From Rhizobium sp. RM (GTDB lineage: Bacteria; Pseudomonadota; Alphaproteobacteria; Rhizobiales; Rhizobiaceae): a stretch of 64,000 nt of DNA. Below are positions 9,280 through 19,465 of this stretch, piece by piece. A model generated the notes under the pieces. It saw nothing but the letters and a program-made list of their open reading frames with translations. It was not told where the DNA came from and made no database searches. The number at the start of each line of letters is the position of its first letter. The first letter of the stretch is position 1. The stretch is taken from positions 62,001-126,000 of the forward strand of contig NZ_JACAWV010000007.1 in NCBI RefSeq assembly GCF_013390595.1, written 5' to 3'. The translations under genes and the position numbers were made by a program.

Positions 9280-10256
9280 TACACAGCCGCAATCTTCCCT
9301 TCCTCACCACTCTGACGATCTTCGTCATCGCCTATATTCTTTGCGTCATTCAGTATCCGGCAATCTTCTCAACCCGCGTGATCGGTAACCTTCTGACGGA
9401 CAACGCCTTCTTGGGGATTGCCGCAGTCGGAATGACCTTCGTCATATTGTCTGGCGGGATCGACCTATCGATAGGGTCTGTTATCGCCTTCACAAGTGTC
9501 TTCGTCGCGGTCATGGTTGGAACCTATAACGTCCACCCGCTGCTCGCCTTTGCAGTAGTATTGGCGATCTCAACTCTGTTCGGCTGCCTGATGGGGGCGA
9601 TGATCCGGTTCCTGTCTATCCCACCATTTGTGGTGACGCTTGCGGGTATGTTTCTGGCACGTGGTGCAGCCTATCTGATCTCGACGCAATCCGTGCCGAT
9701 CTCCCATCCCTTTATCGATGCGATCCAGGGGTTTTACGTCCGCTTCCCGGGCGGCGGCCGACTGACGGCTCTTGCAATGTTGATGCTCATTGTCTTTGCA
9801 GCAGGCATCCTAATTGCAAGCCGCACGCGCTTTGGAGCCAATGTCTATGCACTTGGAGGTAATGTACAATCCGCCGAGCTCATGGGCGTTCCGATCGGGT
9901 CCACGACAATTGGTATTTATGCGCTCTCCGGCTTTTTGTCGGGCCTATCTGGCATCGTCTATACGCTCTACACCTCCTCAGGCTATTCATTGGCAACGGT
10001 CGGTGTTGAACTTGATGCAATCGCAGCCGTTGTCATAGGCGGTACCCTTCTGACGGGCGGCACCGGATTGGTGGCCGGAACATTTGTCGGGCTTCTTATT
10101 CAGGGACTGATCCAGACATACATCGTTTTTGACGGCACACTTTCATCGTGGTGGACGAAAATCGCCATCGGCATTCTGCTTTTCGTCTTCATCGTGTTGC
10201 AGCGCGCAATCATCTGGTATTCAAACAGGAGACTGGCCGGGCCACATCCGGCCTGA
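9276..10256 (+). CDS. yjfF: Sugar ABC transporter permease, YjfF-like
   Basis: A 326-aa second RbsC-family permease with the block FVILSGGIDLSIGSVIAFTSVFVAV and the motif LDAIAAVVIGGTLLTGGTG. Two different permeases after one duplicated ATPase is exactly the E. coli ytfQRT-yjfF order. The ATG overlaps the previous stop (ATGA). It localises to the inner membrane and pairs with the YtfT-like subunit. The regulator gene begins 17 bases downstream. Confidence 0.92.
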   Translation: MIHSRNLPFLTTLTIFVIAYILCVIQYPAIFSTRVIGNLLTDNAFLGIAAVGMTFVILSGGIDLSIGSVIAFTSVFVAVMVGTYNVHPLLAFAVVLAISTLFGCLMGAMIRFLSIPPFVVTLAGMFLARGAAYLISTQSVPISHPFIDAIQGFYVRFPGGGRLTALAMLMLIVFAAGILIASRTRFGANVYALGGNVQSAELMGVPIGSTTIGIYALSGFLSGLSGIVYTLYTSSGYSLATVGVELDAIAAVVIGGTLLTGGTGLVAGTFVGLLIQGLIQTYIVFDGTLSSWWTKIAIGILLFVFIVLQRAIIWYSNRRLAGPHPA

Positions 10257-10273
10257 AACATACGGAGGCGCAC

Positions 10274-11008
10274 TTGGGGCTGCTGGAAACGACGATAAGT
10301 GGGCGAAAGCGCCGGAACAGCCACTCTCATGTGGTGTCCGAACTCGGCAGCGCCATCGTTTCGGGCAAAATTGCCGAAGGCGCTCTGCTTCCAAACGACG
10401 CCGAACTGTCGATGCGCTTTGGCGTATCACGAACGGTGCTGCGCGAAACGATGAAGACGCTCGCAGCCAAAAGACTGGTGGAACCCAAGGCAAAAGTTGG
10501 TACGCGCGTCCTCAACCGTTCGAGCTGGAACTTCTTTGACCCCGACGTACTGGGCTGGCGTTGCGACGCTGGAATAGATCAGGAGTTCGTCAATCATCTC
10601 GCTGAAATCCGCTTGGCGCTGGAACCGGCGGCCGCTGCAGCCGCCGCCCTTCAGGCTTCAAATGAGGATATTGTTTCCCTCTACGTAATTGCCGCGAAAT
10701 TCGACAATCAGCATCACACGCCGGAAAGCATCGCCAAGGTCGATCTCGAATTTCACTTGGCGGTTGCCCATATGTCGGGAAATCCCTTCATGCGTTCGGC
10801 CAGTGGACTCATCGAGGCGGCACTTGCAATCTCGTTCAAGCTTTCGTCTCCTGCATCCTCGCCTGAGACAATTGCCGAAATCGCCTCGAACCACCTGCGG
10901 ATCGTGCATGCGATCGCAGCCAGAGATTCCGATGGGGCGATCAAGGCGATGCGACACGTCATAGAAGTCGGCAAAGATCGCACGCAAAGGGCAATCGACG
11001 CCCCCTAA
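10274..11008 (+). CDS. GntR-family (FadR/FCD subgroup) transcriptional regulator
   Basis: A 244-aa regulator with an N-terminal winged helix (about 20-85; LPNDAELSMRFGVSRTVLRETMKTLAAKRLVEPKAKVGTRV) and a C-terminal FCD ligand-binding domain (about 100-235) carrying metal-site residues such as D/H in DLEFHLAVAHMSGN and the late His pairs. The longest ORF starts inside the permease gene, but TTG 10274 has a textbook GGAGG (10264-10268) five bases ahead and is taken as the start. It is the last gene of the sugar ABC operon and most likely controls it and the divergent dehydratase in response to a sugar acid; TNGTNNNACNA sites are present in the divergent promoter region. Confidence 0.85.
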   Translation: MGLLETTISGRKRRNSHSHVVSELGSAIVSGKIAEGALLPNDAELSMRFGVSRTVLRETMKTLAAKRLVEPKAKVGTRVLNRSSWNFFDPDVLGWRCDAGIDQEFVNHLAEIRLALEPAAAAAAALQASNEDIVSLYVIAAKFDNQHHTPESIAKVDLEFHLAVAHMSGNPFMRSASGLIEAALAISFKLSSPASSPETIAEIASNHLRIVHAIAARDSDGAIKAMRHVIEVGKDRTQRAIDAP

Positions 11009-11036
11009 AGAAAAAGGGCCCGCATGTGCGGACCCT
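11009..11036 (-). terminator. Terminator for the MFS gene
   Basis: AGGGCCCGCA (11015-11024) pairs with TGCGGACCCT (11027-11036) with one mismatch and a two-base spacer. On the minus strand the hairpin is followed by TTTTTCTTT, so it terminates the MFS exporter gene; there is no U-tract in the + direction. Confidence 0.75.
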
Positions 11037-11052
11037 CTGATTGCTCGGTACG

Positions 11053-12270
11053 TTATCCCCTTGAGGCCTCGGCCTGCGGGACCACGCCACGGCGCGAAGC
11101 CATGAGGCTCGCGCCCAAAAGTGTTGATACACTGACGAAAACAAACACCATTGTTGCACCATGAAGATCGATCAGCAGCCCACCGAGAACGGCGCCGCTC
11201 GAAATGGCGATCTGAAAAGTGGTTAGCAACAGCGCTCCGGCACTCTCTGCTTCGTCAGACGCAACCCGTGTTACAAAACTCTGTACCGTGACCGGCAAAC
11301 CACCGAAGGCAAAGCCCCAAAATGCGATCGCCACGGATGCAATGACGGGAGAGGTCCCTGCAATCACGAGGACAGAAGCCGATGCAGCGATCAGGATCGC
11401 AACGATGGTTACAGCCCACGCCGCATTACGCTCTGCGAGAAACCCACCAAAGAAGTTACCGAAAAAGCCACCGACCCCATAGGCCAAAAGCGCAAAGGAA
11501 ATCGCCTCGATACCGAATTTCGGAACCTCTTCGAGAAATGGGCGAACATACGTAAACCCTGCGAACTGGCCCGCTACAACCAACATGGTCGTCAGAAGAC
11601 CGATGCGCAATTGCGGCCGCTGCAACAAACGGAACATTGTCCCTAAGCTCGGTGCTCCGGCCGGGGCGAGAGCAGGTACTGTCAATATCTGGGCAAAGAA
11701 TGCAACCACGCCGAGGATCGCAGCAACCGCGAACGCAGCACGCCAACCCAGAGTGGCTCCAATCCATGCCCCAACCGGTGCGGCACAAACCGTTGCAAGC
11801 GATACGCCCGTGAGGATGATCGACATCGCGCGCGGCAGCTTGTCGAGCGGCACAAGCCTCAGCGCAAGAGCACCTGACATCGCCCAGAAACCGCCGAGCC
11901 CAATACCGAGGAGAACCCGCGATACCAAAAGCATTGAAAGCCCGTTTGCGAACGCAGCAAGCGTACTGGAGATGATGAGAAGGAGCGTAAGACCCAGGAG
12001 TGTCAATCGGCGGTCGACGCTACGCGTACCGATGACAACTGCGGGTCCGGCAACTGCGGCTACGAGTGCTGTCACCGTGATGGATTGGCCAGCGATACCA
12101 GGACTGATCGAAAGATCGGCAGAGACGGGGGTCAAAAGACTGACCGGCAGGAATTCCGCTGTCACAAGTCCAAAAACGCCGAGCGAAAGCGAGAAGACCG
12201 CGGCCCATTTCGCGTCAGGTTCGCGAGTGCGAGGGATATATTCAAGTTCGTTGGTCGTCCGGTTGGTCAT
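11053..12270 (-). CDS. MFS exporter, DHA1 family, NepI-like
   Basis: A 405-aa major facilitator with about 12 hydrophobic helices. It resembles the E. coli purine-nucleoside exporter NepI, notably EFLPVSLLTP near helix 1, AGQSITVTALVA, the signature RVLLGIGLGGFWAMSGALALRLVP, FRLLQRP and AGQFAGFTYVRPF. The ORF extends upstream to 12357, but ATG 12270 has AGGAGA a few bases ahead and removes a non-conserved basic leader. It is divergent from an AraC regulator that probably controls it. Substrate (nucleoside, sugar or drug) is not determined. Confidence 0.85.
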   Translation of the reverse strand: MTNRTTNELEYIPRTREPDAKWAAVFSLSLGVFGLVTAEFLPVSLLTPVSADLSISPGIAGQSITVTALVAAVAGPAVVIGTRSVDRRLTLLGLTLLLIISSTLAAFANGLSMLLVSRVLLGIGLGGFWAMSGALALRLVPLDKLPRAMSIILTGVSLATVCAAPVGAWIGATLGWRAAFAVAAILGVVAFFAQILTVPALAPAGAPSLGTMFRLLQRPQLRIGLLTTMLVVAGQFAGFTYVRPFLEEVPKFGIEAISFALLAYGVGGFFGNFFGGFLAERNAAWAVTIVAILIAASASVLVIAGTSPVIASVAIAFWGFAFGGLPVTVQSFVTRVASDEAESAGALLLTTFQIAISSGAVLGGLLIDLHGATMVFVFVSVSTLLGASLMASRRGVVPQAEASRG

Positions 12271-12472
12271 AAAAATCTCCTGACGGGCGCCGCGCAGATA
12301 TCGCGGGCATCCCTTGCGGAATAGGGTGAAGACGATGGAAAGGCACGGCGGGATCATCGGGAGGTCATTCCTGCCGCACCAGGGAATGCACGTAACCTAC
12401 GCGTGACACGCTGGCGTTTCCATGCTAGAAAATCCGTATTTCTTGACATAACGTCCAAACACTGAGGCCAGC

Positions 12473-13411
12473 ATGAACGATGCCCTGACAGAGATGTTGC
12501 GCGGTTTGCGCCTTGACGGTGTCGAATATGGTCGTTGCCGTATGGCATCCCCATGGGCGACTGCCTTTCCCGAACAGGAGGCTGCGCGATTTCATTTCAT
12601 TGGTGTCGGGCAGGCAAAACTGCACAAGCCATCCGGCGATTGGCTCGATCTGAAATGCGGTGATGCCGTTCTGTTGCCACGTGGACACGCGCATGTTTTG
12701 GGCAGCAGTGAGAATGTGACAGCCACACCCTTCGATCGATTTGGCAAGAAGGAAGTGTGCCAAGGCATTTTTGACATGCAATGTGCCAGTTCAGGCGGAG
12801 ACACCGTGGCTTTCACCGCTTCGATGCGGTTCAACATGGATCATCTCCATCCGCTTTTGCAGATGATGCCGGATGTGATGTTGACAAGTGATTTGGCAAA
12901 AAGCGATCCGGCTATTCCCCACTTGCTCGAAGCGATGACACGGGAGGTTGAACTTAACCGTGTTGGAGCCGGTGGTATTCTTGCGCGCCTTGCCGACGTG
13001 CTGACTGCAACGCTTATTCGAACCTGGGTCGAGCACGGCTGCGGCGATTCCAGTGGTTGGCTGGCGGCGGTCAGGAACCCCGAGCTCGGGAGGGTCCTCG
13101 CAGCTGTCCATCTTTCACCCGACAAAGACTGGAGTGTCGAGGAACTCGCAGCACTGATGGGCGCTTCACGTTCAAGTTTCGCTGAACGTTTTACTCGCCT
13201 GGTCGGGGAAAGTCCCGCCCGTTACGTGGTACGCGTGAGGATGCACCAGGCGCGGCTTTGGTTGCGAGAGGGAATGCGGGTGACAGCAGCCGCAGAAAAA
13301 CTTGGTTATGATTCCGAGGCCTCCTTCAGTCGTGCGTTCAAACGTGTTGTTGGCGCTCCGCCAAGCCAGTTCCGAAAGAAGGATTTCGCAAGCGTGGAAG
13401 ACGCTGCCTGA
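12473..13411 (+). CDS. AraC-family transcriptional regulator with cupin-type sensor domain
   Basis: A 312-aa regulator. Residues 1-200 form an AraC_binding/cupin_6-like sensor (GDAVLLPRGHAHVLG is the cupin strand), and residues 205-305 hold the two helix-turn-helix motifs: DWSVEELAALMGASRSSFAERFTRLVGESP and VTAAAEKLGYDSEASFSRAFKRVVGAPPSQFRK. The domain order and length are typical of the YkgA/RhaS-like group often divergent from MFS exporters. The 200-base gap to the MFS gene (12271-12472) should carry both promoters. Its stop lies only 10 bases from the convergent end of dnaE2, with no visible terminator between. Confidence 0.88.
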   Translation: MNDALTEMLRGLRLDGVEYGRCRMASPWATAFPEQEAARFHFIGVGQAKLHKPSGDWLDLKCGDAVLLPRGHAHVLGSSENVTATPFDRFGKKEVCQGIFDMQCASSGGDTVAFTASMRFNMDHLHPLLQMMPDVMLTSDLAKSDPAIPHLLEAMTREVELNRVGAGGILARLADVLTATLIRTWVEHGCGDSSGWLAAVRNPELGRVLAAVHLSPDKDWSVEELAALMGASRSSFAERFTRLVGESPARYVVRVRMHQARLWLREGMRVTAAAEKLGYDSEASFSRAFKRVVGAPPSQFRKKDFASVEDAA

Positions 13412-13421
13412 GCCAATGACC

Positions 13422-16400
13422 CTAGTGAAAATTTCGCGAGATGACCTTGATCCGCTCCACCGCGTCATTTTCCTGATCGGCCGTTGACGAGCGCTTGCCG
13501 GTTCGGCGGCGATCTTCCGGTGGCATCCCATGATGGAATTCGTCACCGCGTCCATGTGGCAGGGGAAACGCCTTGTTTCTTTCTCCCACACTTGCAAGCG
13601 CTTCGGAAAGGTCAGTCAGCCGGTGCGCAACCAGATGTACGACATCGCCTTCCCGCTGGATCTTTCCATAAATGCCAACCATGCCGGCGGACAAAACAAT
13701 GCGCCGGTATTTCTCAAACGTCCTGACCCACAAGACGGCATTGGCAATACCGGTTTCATCCTCCAGCGTCATGAAGATGACGCCCTTGGCGGAACCGGGG
13801 CGCTGGCGCACCAGCACCAGCCCCGCGGTTTCGAGCCAGGTACCATCGCGAACACGGATCGCATCACGGCAGGTGACAATGCGGCGGCGAGCGAGATCGG
13901 CGCGCAAAAATGACATGGGGTGCTCGCGCAACGTCAATCCGACATGACCGTAATCCTGCACCACCTCGCCGCCATCCGTCATGGGACGAAGCGCCACGGA
14001 TGGCTCGTCCAATTCAGCAATAACGGCATTCTCCCGACTGGCCGCCGCAGCAAAAAGCGGTAGCGGCTCATCCCGCAACGCCTTGATCGCCCAGAGTGCC
14101 TGACGCCTTGATAACTCAAGTGCAGGTAGGAAGGCATCGGCTTCCGCAAGACAAACCAGTGCTGATGACGAAACCCTTGCCCTTCGCCAGAGATCATCGA
14201 CCGAAGCGAAGTCCCTATCTTCCCGGCAGGCAACTATTTCTGCAGCATGTTTGTTCGAAAGCCCTTTCACCAGTCGCATGCCGAGACGTACGGCAAAGCG
14301 TGGATCACCTTTGGCATCTTTCTCGCCTGTCGGTTCCAATGTGCAATCAAAACGGCTTTTGTTGACGCAGACAGGCCGGACCTCGACGCCATGATTTTGC
14401 GCATCGCGCACAATCTGTGCCGGGGCATAAAACCCCATGGGCTGAGAGTTCAAAAGTGCCACGCAGAAAATATCAGGATGATGGCATTTCAACCAGGAAG
14501 AGGCATAGGCGATCAGCGCGAAGGACGCAGCGTGACTTTCAGGAAAACCGTAACTGCCAAAACCTTCGAGCTGTTTGAAGATACGTTCAGCGAAATCCGC
14601 ATCGTAGCCGCGTTTTACCATGCCATCGATCAGATCCTGTCTGAACTTGGAAATCGTGCCGACATTCTTGAATGTCGCCATGGCACGACGCAACTGGTCC
14701 GCCTTACCCGGTGAAAACCCGGCACATTCGATAGCAACGCGCATCGCCTGCTCCTGAAACAATGGCACGCCCTTCGTCTTTCCCAAGACTGCTCTCAGCT
14801 CTTCCTTGGGGTAATGTTCCGGCTCCTTGCCTTCACGGCGACGCAAATAAGGATGAACCATATCCCCTTGAATGGGGCCAGGGCGCACGATGGCGACCTG
14901 AATAACGAGATCATAAAATTCCTTGGGCTTCAGACGCGGCAACATCGACATCTGCGCGCGGCTTTCAATCTGGAACGTGCCAAGCGTATCAGCCCTCTGA
15001 ATCATCGCATAAGTCTCAGGGTCGTCAGCGGGTACAGAAGCCAGATCGTATCGTTTGTTCGTCCTCGCTTCCAAAAGATCGAAACCTCTTTTCATGCAGG
15101 AGAGCATGCCAAGCGCCAGGCAGTCCATTTTCATGAACTTGACGATATCGATATCATCCTTGTCCCATTCGATGATCTGGCGATCGTCCATGGCAGCAGG
15201 TTCGATCGGCACAAGTTCATCCAGCCTATCATGGGTGAGAATGAAACCACCCGGATGCTGGCTGTGATGACGCGGCGCACCGACAAGCTGGTTGGCGAGC
15301 TCGAAAGCAAGCTGGAGACGGCGATCCTCCATATTGAGATTCAGTTCTTTCACCTGTCCCTCGTTTACGCCGTCGCTCCAGCGCCAGACCTGTGAGGCAA
15401 TGAGCTTTGTCATATCTTCCGGCAGGCCCAAAACCTTGCCCACATCGCGTAATGCGCCACGGCTGCGATAACGGGTAACCACAGAACAAAGAGCGGCCTT
15501 GTCTCGGCCATAACTGTCATAAACCCATTGAATGACTTCCTCGCGACGCTGATGTTCAAAATCCACGTCAATATCAGGCGGCTCACGTCGCTCTTCAGAA
15601 ACAAAACGTTCGAAAAGAAGGTCAACCTTTAAAGGGTCGATGGAGGTTATCCCCAGAACATAGCAGACCACGGAGTTTGCAGCTGACCCGCGCCCCTGGC
15701 AGAGAATATCTTTTGACCTGGCAAATCGGACAATCGCATTCACAGTCAGAAAATAGGGGGCGTATTCGAGTTTACCTATCAACGCGAGCTCATGTTTCAG
15801 CGCCTTGTCGACCTTATCTGGCAGTCCGTGCGGATAACGTCTCGGCACCGCTTCCTTGACCAGTTTTTCGAGCGCCTCCTGTGCCGTCAGTCCCGGCAAC
15901 GAGCGCTCTTCTGGATACTGATAAGCCAGTTCCTCGAGAGAAAACCTGCAGCGCTTTGCAATTTCCAAGCTACGGGCCAGCGCCTCCGAATAACGCGGAA
16001 ACAGCCGGTGCATTTCTTGCGGCGGCTTCATGTAGCGGTCTGCATGGCGCTCACGCCTGAAGCCTGCTTCATCAATGGTACAATTATGCCGGATACAGGT
16101 GACGACATCCTGCAACATACGCCGTTCAGGCACATGAAATAGCACGTCATTTGTCACCACGGTCGGCACGCCTGCAGCCGCCGCCATGTTCGATAGCTCA
16201 TAGAGTCGCATCTGGTCATTCGGACGGCGACGCAGACTAAGCGCCATATAGGCGCGATCACCGAAAGCTGCCCTGAGCCGACGTAGACGAAGGGTGCAAA
16301 GTTCGTCCGCAAGGTCGGCCAGCAACACTACAATCTGACCCTCACCCCATTCAACAAGATCGGCCCACTCAAGTGTGCACTTGCCTTTGCCTGCCCGTTT

Positions 16401-16697
16401 CTTGCCAATGGAAAGCAAACGGCAAAGCCGCCCATAAGCGGCGCGATCCATGGGATAAACCAATACGGAAAGATCATCTTCGAGATCGAGCCTGCAGCCG
16501 ATGACGAGCCGAACACCATTATTCTTGGCCGCTTCATAGGCGCGAGGAATGGCCGCAAGGCTATTGCGATCGACAATACCAAGCGCCTCGATGCCAAGAT
16601 GCGCAGCCTGCTCGAACAACTCATCGCAAGAACTGGCCCCACGCAAAAACGAAAAATGCGTCGTGACCTGAAGTTCAGCGTAGCGGTGCGCACTCAT
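13422..16697 (-). CDS. dnaE2: Error-prone DNA polymerase III alpha-like subunit, DnaE2 (ImuC)
   Basis: A 1091-aa C-family polymerase that performs mutagenic translesion synthesis with ImuA and ImuB in the SOS response. It opens with the PHP domain ([22 protein letters not shown]), has the palm motif [18 protein letters not shown] carrying catalytic aspartates, the fingers segment [14 protein letters not shown] and [24 protein letters not shown], and a C-terminal OB fold (about 950-1040). The length matches DnaE2 (~1080) rather than replicative DnaE1 (~1160). The ATG overlaps the imuB stop by 4 bases, so it is the last gene of the SOS cassette. Confidence 0.95.
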   Translation of the reverse strand: MSAHRYAELQVTTHFSFLRGASSCDELFEQAAHLGIEALGIVDRNSLAAIPRAYEAAKNNGVRLVIGCRLDLEDDLSVLVYPMDRAAYGRLCRLLSIGKKRAGKGKCTLEWADLVEWGEGQIVVLLADLADELCTLRLRRLRAAFGDRAYMALSLRRRPNDQMRLYELSNMAAAAGVPTVVTNDVLFHVPERRMLQDVVTCIRHNCTIDEAGFRRERHADRYMKPPQEMHRLFPRYSEALARSLEIAKRCRFSLEELAYQYPEERSLPGLTAQEALEKLVKEAVPRRYPHGLPDKVDKALKHELALIGKLEYAPYFLTVNAIVRFARSKDILCQGRGSAANSVVCYVLGITSIDPLKVDLLFERFVSEERREPPDIDVDFEHQRREEVIQWVYDSYGRDKAALCSVVTRYRSRGALRDVGKVLGLPEDMTKLIASQVWRWSDGVNEGQVKELNLNMEDRRLQLAFELANQLVGAPRHHSQHPGGFILTHDRLDELVPIEPAAMDDRQIIEWDKDDIDIVKFMKMDCLALGMLSCMKRGFDLLEARTNKRYDLASVPADDPETYAMIQRADTLGTFQIESRAQMSMLPRLKPKEFYDLVIQVAIVRPGPIQGDMVHPYLRRREGKEPEHYPKEELRAVLGKTKGVPLFQEQAMRVAIECAGFSPGKADQLRRAMATFKNVGTISKFRQDLIDGMVKRGYDADFAERIFKQLEGFGSYGFPESHAASFALIAYASSWLKCHHPDIFCVALLNSQPMGFYAPAQIVRDAQNHGVEVRPVCVNKSRFDCTLEPTGEKDAKGDPRFAVRLGMRLVKGLSNKHAAEIVACREDRDFASVDDLWRRARVSSSALVCLAEADAFLPALELSRRQALWAIKALRDEPLPLFAAAASRENAVIAELDEPSVALRPMTDGGEVVQDYGHVGLTLREHPMSFLRADLARRRIVTCRDAIRVRDGTWLETAGLVLVRQRPGSAKGVIFMTLEDETGIANAVLWVRTFEKYRRIVLSAGMVGIYGKIQREGDVVHLVAHRLTDLSEALASVGERNKAFPLPHGRGDEFHHGMPPEDRRRTGKRSSTADQENDAVERIKVISRNFH

Positions 16698-18211
16698 GTA
16701 AACAGCCCATGAATGAACCAGGCCTGTGAGCCTGTATTGGTGTGTTCACCATCACCAGAGCGGAAGATCCAGAAACGCCCTCCCGTCTCATCCTCCACCA
16801 TGAAATAATCGCGAACGGCGGATTTTTCCCGGTCGCGTTTCCACCATTCTCCAAAAACCCGCTCCGGCCCGTCAGCGCATTTCACCAGATGGCGTATACC
16901 GCGCCAGATGAAATAACGCGGAGGATGATCCGGGAGCAGCGCCAGAGTTTCTATAGGCTCCGGTCTTGAAAAAAGCCGGATCGGACGCGGCCAATGACCC
17001 GGCCAGCCGATTGCATCTTCCGGGCAGAGAGCCGGCAGGCGGGCAACGGAGCGTTCCGGCACATCGCTGGCGACAGCGGCATATCGGTAGACACGATGAC
17101 CGCGATTGATGATGACATCGATCGTATCAGCAACATCCGCACGATTTTCGGACAATAGAGATGTACGTACCTGTCCCGCCACAAGCGGTTCTGCATGGGT
17201 TGCCGTCATGACCATTGTCTCGATACCGAAGCCGGGATCGATGGTATTGATACGGTCCGTCAGAAGTCGGGCTATCTGACTTGCGTCACGGACAGGTTTC
17301 GATGTCCCGGCCCGGATCGCCTGAAGTGTGCCATCGACACGATTGAGCAAGAGGTCAACACGGCGGGCGCCAAGACCGCGCTTTTCCAGAGCGGCACACA
17401 AACCACTTACAAGCTTTTCAGTGTAGCGACCTATCGTCTCCGCAGCAGCGATAGGTTCGGCGAACACGCGACGCACTTCCACGAGTTCGGGCACACGCAC
17501 CGGCTTGACCGGCTCTGCGACCTGGCCGAATGCCTGATCAAGCCGGCGTGCCAGCTGCGGACCAAAGCGCAATACAAGTGGTGCACGCGGAGCATCGGCC
17601 AACTCCCCAATGGAACGAAAACCCAGTACCTTGAGACCACGGATCGTTTCATCTTCAAGCCGTAGCGCGGCAAGCGGCAAGCTATTAAGGGCTTCACGCG
17701 CCTTACCCTGTGGAATGACGAAAATCTCCTGACCACCAAAACGGGCGAGCGCATAAGCAGCGCCCCAGCTCTCGGCAATAGCGGCGCGTGCTGCAAAGCC
17801 GCTCGCATGCAAGCGGTTGACCATACCGCCCAGCATCAGCGTTTCATTTCCATGCAGATGATCCGCACCCGTCGTATCCATGACCAGTCCATCCGGCAGA
17901 TCGGTGGCAACGATGGGGGCATAGATGCGCAGAAAATGGAAAGCGAGTTCCTTCAGCGCACTTGCATCAGCATCCGCCTCCAGATGTTCCACAATCAAAC
18001 CGGGCACCAGCGCCTGCGCCTTGCTGACCGGTGTGCCCAACCGGATGCCGGCGACCTTCGCAGCCTTGTCCAGTGCCAGAACGAGACGGCGGCTTCCTTG
18101 CCTTCCGATCATAACAACCGGTTTGTCGGTGGAGGGCGCATCATGCCCGAGCCGCCTCCGGTAGCGATCCGTCGGCCATGTCGGTAGATAGAGCGAGACG
18201 ACCCTTTGCAT
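16694..18211 (-). CDS. imuB: ImuB, catalytically inactive Y-family polymerase-like protein
   Basis: A 505-aa Y-family relative that acts as the scaffold linking ImuA and DnaE2 to the sliding clamp. It starts [17 protein letters not shown], the standard ImuB opening; ATG 18211 places this at the N terminus, whereas the longer ORF (from 18250) adds an unconserved lysine-rich leader. Y-family little-finger and palm folds are recognisable, but the acidic catalytic residues of true DinB enzymes are not at their usual places, as known for ImuB. The 5' end overlaps imuA by about 71 bases, an unusually long overlap, and the 3' end overlaps dnaE2 by 4 bases. Confidence 0.93.
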   Translation of the reverse strand: MQRVVSLYLPTWPTDRYRRRLGHDAPSTDKPVVMIGRQGSRRLVLALDKAAKVAGIRLGTPVSKAQALVPGLIVEHLEADADASALKELAFHFLRIYAPIVATDLPDGLVMDTTGADHLHGNETLMLGGMVNRLHASGFAARAAIAESWGAAYALARFGGQEIFVIPQGKAREALNSLPLAALRLEDETIRGLKVLGFRSIGELADAPRAPLVLRFGPQLARRLDQAFGQVAEPVKPVRVPELVEVRRVFAEPIAAAETIGRYTEKLVSGLCAALEKRGLGARRVDLLLNRVDGTLQAIRAGTSKPVRDASQIARLLTDRINTIDPGFGIETMVMTATHAEPLVAGQVRTSLLSENRADVADTIDVIINRGHRVYRYAAVASDVPERSVARLPALCPEDAIGWPGHWPRPIRLFSRPEPIETLALLPDHPPRYFIWRGIRHLVKCADGPERVFGEWWKRDREKSAVRDYFMVEDETGGRFWIFRSGDGEHTNTGSQAWFIHGLFT

Positions 18212-18890
18212 CACATGCTTCCACTTCAAATGCTGCAGCTTCACCGCCACGGCAGCGCAAAAGCTCCAGAAACCAGCGTGCCCTGCCTACTCCCGGTACC
18301 GGCAGCGAAGCCGATGGCCTGACAGAAACCCGCCACCGGGTAACGGCTGCCGTCGGCTCGCCGAACATGGTCGCCTCTGCCTGACGTCTGAAGCGCCGGA
18401 TTGCGATGCCTGTCACGCCGGAGGTTTCCGCTGCCAGCTGCAGTCGTCGCGAAGCATTCATCGGCAATTTCGCAATCTCGCCCAGCACAGCCCCGAAACC
18501 GTTGCAGCGTAAGCCTTCCTCGAAACAGTCGAGAACGCCTTTTTCATCCCGACACTCAACCATCACGAGCCTGTTGTGAGACAATCCAGCCTGCGCCAGC
18601 GCCGGCATGAACAGATCTTGCCGTGTGACGCACCATAAGACCTTGCCCGAAAGCCGCGCGGCGATACCCGCCGCAAACAAAGCTGCCGATGCACCATCAA
18701 GAGCTCCATTACCGTTGCCACTTACTTCATGCAGGCAACCAAGACCCAACCCGCCACCTGGGAGCTGGTTATCAATTTGCGCTAGACCGAAGGGGAGAGT
18801 TTCGTGACGGCGTACAGAACCACCGGCAAGATTTTCCAGCCGTTCACGCAGTTCTTCAATAACGAGCAACTGTTCCGCGCGCTTGTGCAT
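18141..18890 (-). CDS. imuA: ImuA, SOS mutagenesis accessory protein
   Basis: A 249-aa RecA/SulA-like protein and first gene of the imuA-imuB-dnaE2 operon. Typical features are the N-terminal LVIEELRERLENL, then a RecA-like core containing LPFGLAQIDNQLPGGGLGLGCLHEVSG and the strand KVLWCVTRQDLFMPALAQAGLSHNRLVMVE. ImuA stimulates RecA-dependent mutasome function during DNA damage. A GTTC-N7-GTTC SOS box lies 34-48 bases upstream of the ATG, so LexA control of the whole operon is expected. The 3' end runs about 71 bases into imuB. Confidence 0.9.
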   Translation of the reverse strand: MHKRAEQLLVIEELRERLENLAGGSVRRHETLPFGLAQIDNQLPGGGLGLGCLHEVSGNGNGALDGASAALFAAGIAARLSGKVLWCVTRQDLFMPALAQAGLSHNRLVMVECRDEKGVLDCFEEGLRCNGFGAVLGEIAKLPMNASRRLQLAAETSGVTGIAIRRFRRQAEATMFGEPTAAVTRWRVSVRPSASLPVPGVGRARWFLELLRCRGGEAAAFEVEACDAKGRLALSTDMADGSLPEAARA

Positions 18891-18923
18891 GGCATGACAG
18901 GTTTCAATTCCGACTTTTGTATT

Positions 18924-18938
18924 GTTCTTGTTTTGTTC
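18924..18938 (-). promoter_or_regulatory. LexA SOS box (GTTC-N7-GTTC)
   Basis: GTTC at 18924-18927 and GTTC at 18935-18938 are spaced by exactly seven bases, the direct-repeat LexA operator of alphaproteobacteria (GAAC-N7-GAAC read on the minus strand). It lies about 34 bases upstream of the imuA start, where LexA binding would block the promoter. Confidence 0.85.
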
Positions 18939-19098
18939 TTATTTTGAGAAAGAGTCAAGCAATCCTCGCCGGCATCAAAAGTTTACACACAACAAGTGTC
19001 AGCCGACCTTGCAGCCGGAGAGACCATCGTTAAAACAAGAGTGTCGGACGTATTTCTCGAAGACACCGCTCGACAAGGTTTTTGGAGGAAAGCCGCCC

Positions 19099-19461
19099 AT
19101 GCTCGCAAATATTCTCATTGCGGTCGTCATCGCAATCCATCTCTATATCGTTGTGCTGGAGATGTTGCTCTGGGAGAAACCCTCAGGTCGCAAGGCGTTT
19201 GGCCTCACGGCTGATTTCGCAAGGCAGACAAAGGTGCTTGCCGCAAATCAGGGACTTTATAACGGGTTCATCGCTGCTGGGCTGACGTACGGTCTATTGC
19301 TAGGAGACGCCGGACTGACCTTCAAAGTCTTCTTCCTCATCTGTGTCGCGGTCGCAGGGATTTTCGGCGCTATCACCGCGAACATCAAAATCCTCTTCAT
19401 TCAGACGCTCCCTGCCCTTCTGGCTCTCGGAGCACTTACCTTCGCGACGACGGGAGTTTGA
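19099..19461 (+). CDS. DUF1304 family small membrane protein
   Basis: A 120-aa protein with four hydrophobic helices (about 3-22, 50-70, 76-95, 98-118), matching the DUF1304 family by its opening IAVVIAIHLYIVVLEMLLW and the central FGLTADFARQTKVLAANQGLYNGFIAAGL. The ORF begins at 18922, but ATG 19099 has GGAGGAA about 9 bases upstream and gives the family length. Function is unknown for the family. It ends 4 bases before the glycerate kinase start, so the two are probably co-transcribed. Confidence 0.88.
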   Translation: MLANILIAVVIAIHLYIVVLEMLLWEKPSGRKAFGLTADFARQTKVLAANQGLYNGFIAAGLTYGLLLGDAGLTFKVFFLICVAVAGIFGAITANIKILFIQTLPALLALGALTFATTGV

Positions 19462-19465
19462 TTCC

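Noticed and set aside
11585-12283. + strand ORF (232 codons) opposite the MFS exporter
   Set aside because: Arg/Ser/Thr/Ala-rich translation without domains, wholly antisense to a well-supported membrane protein.
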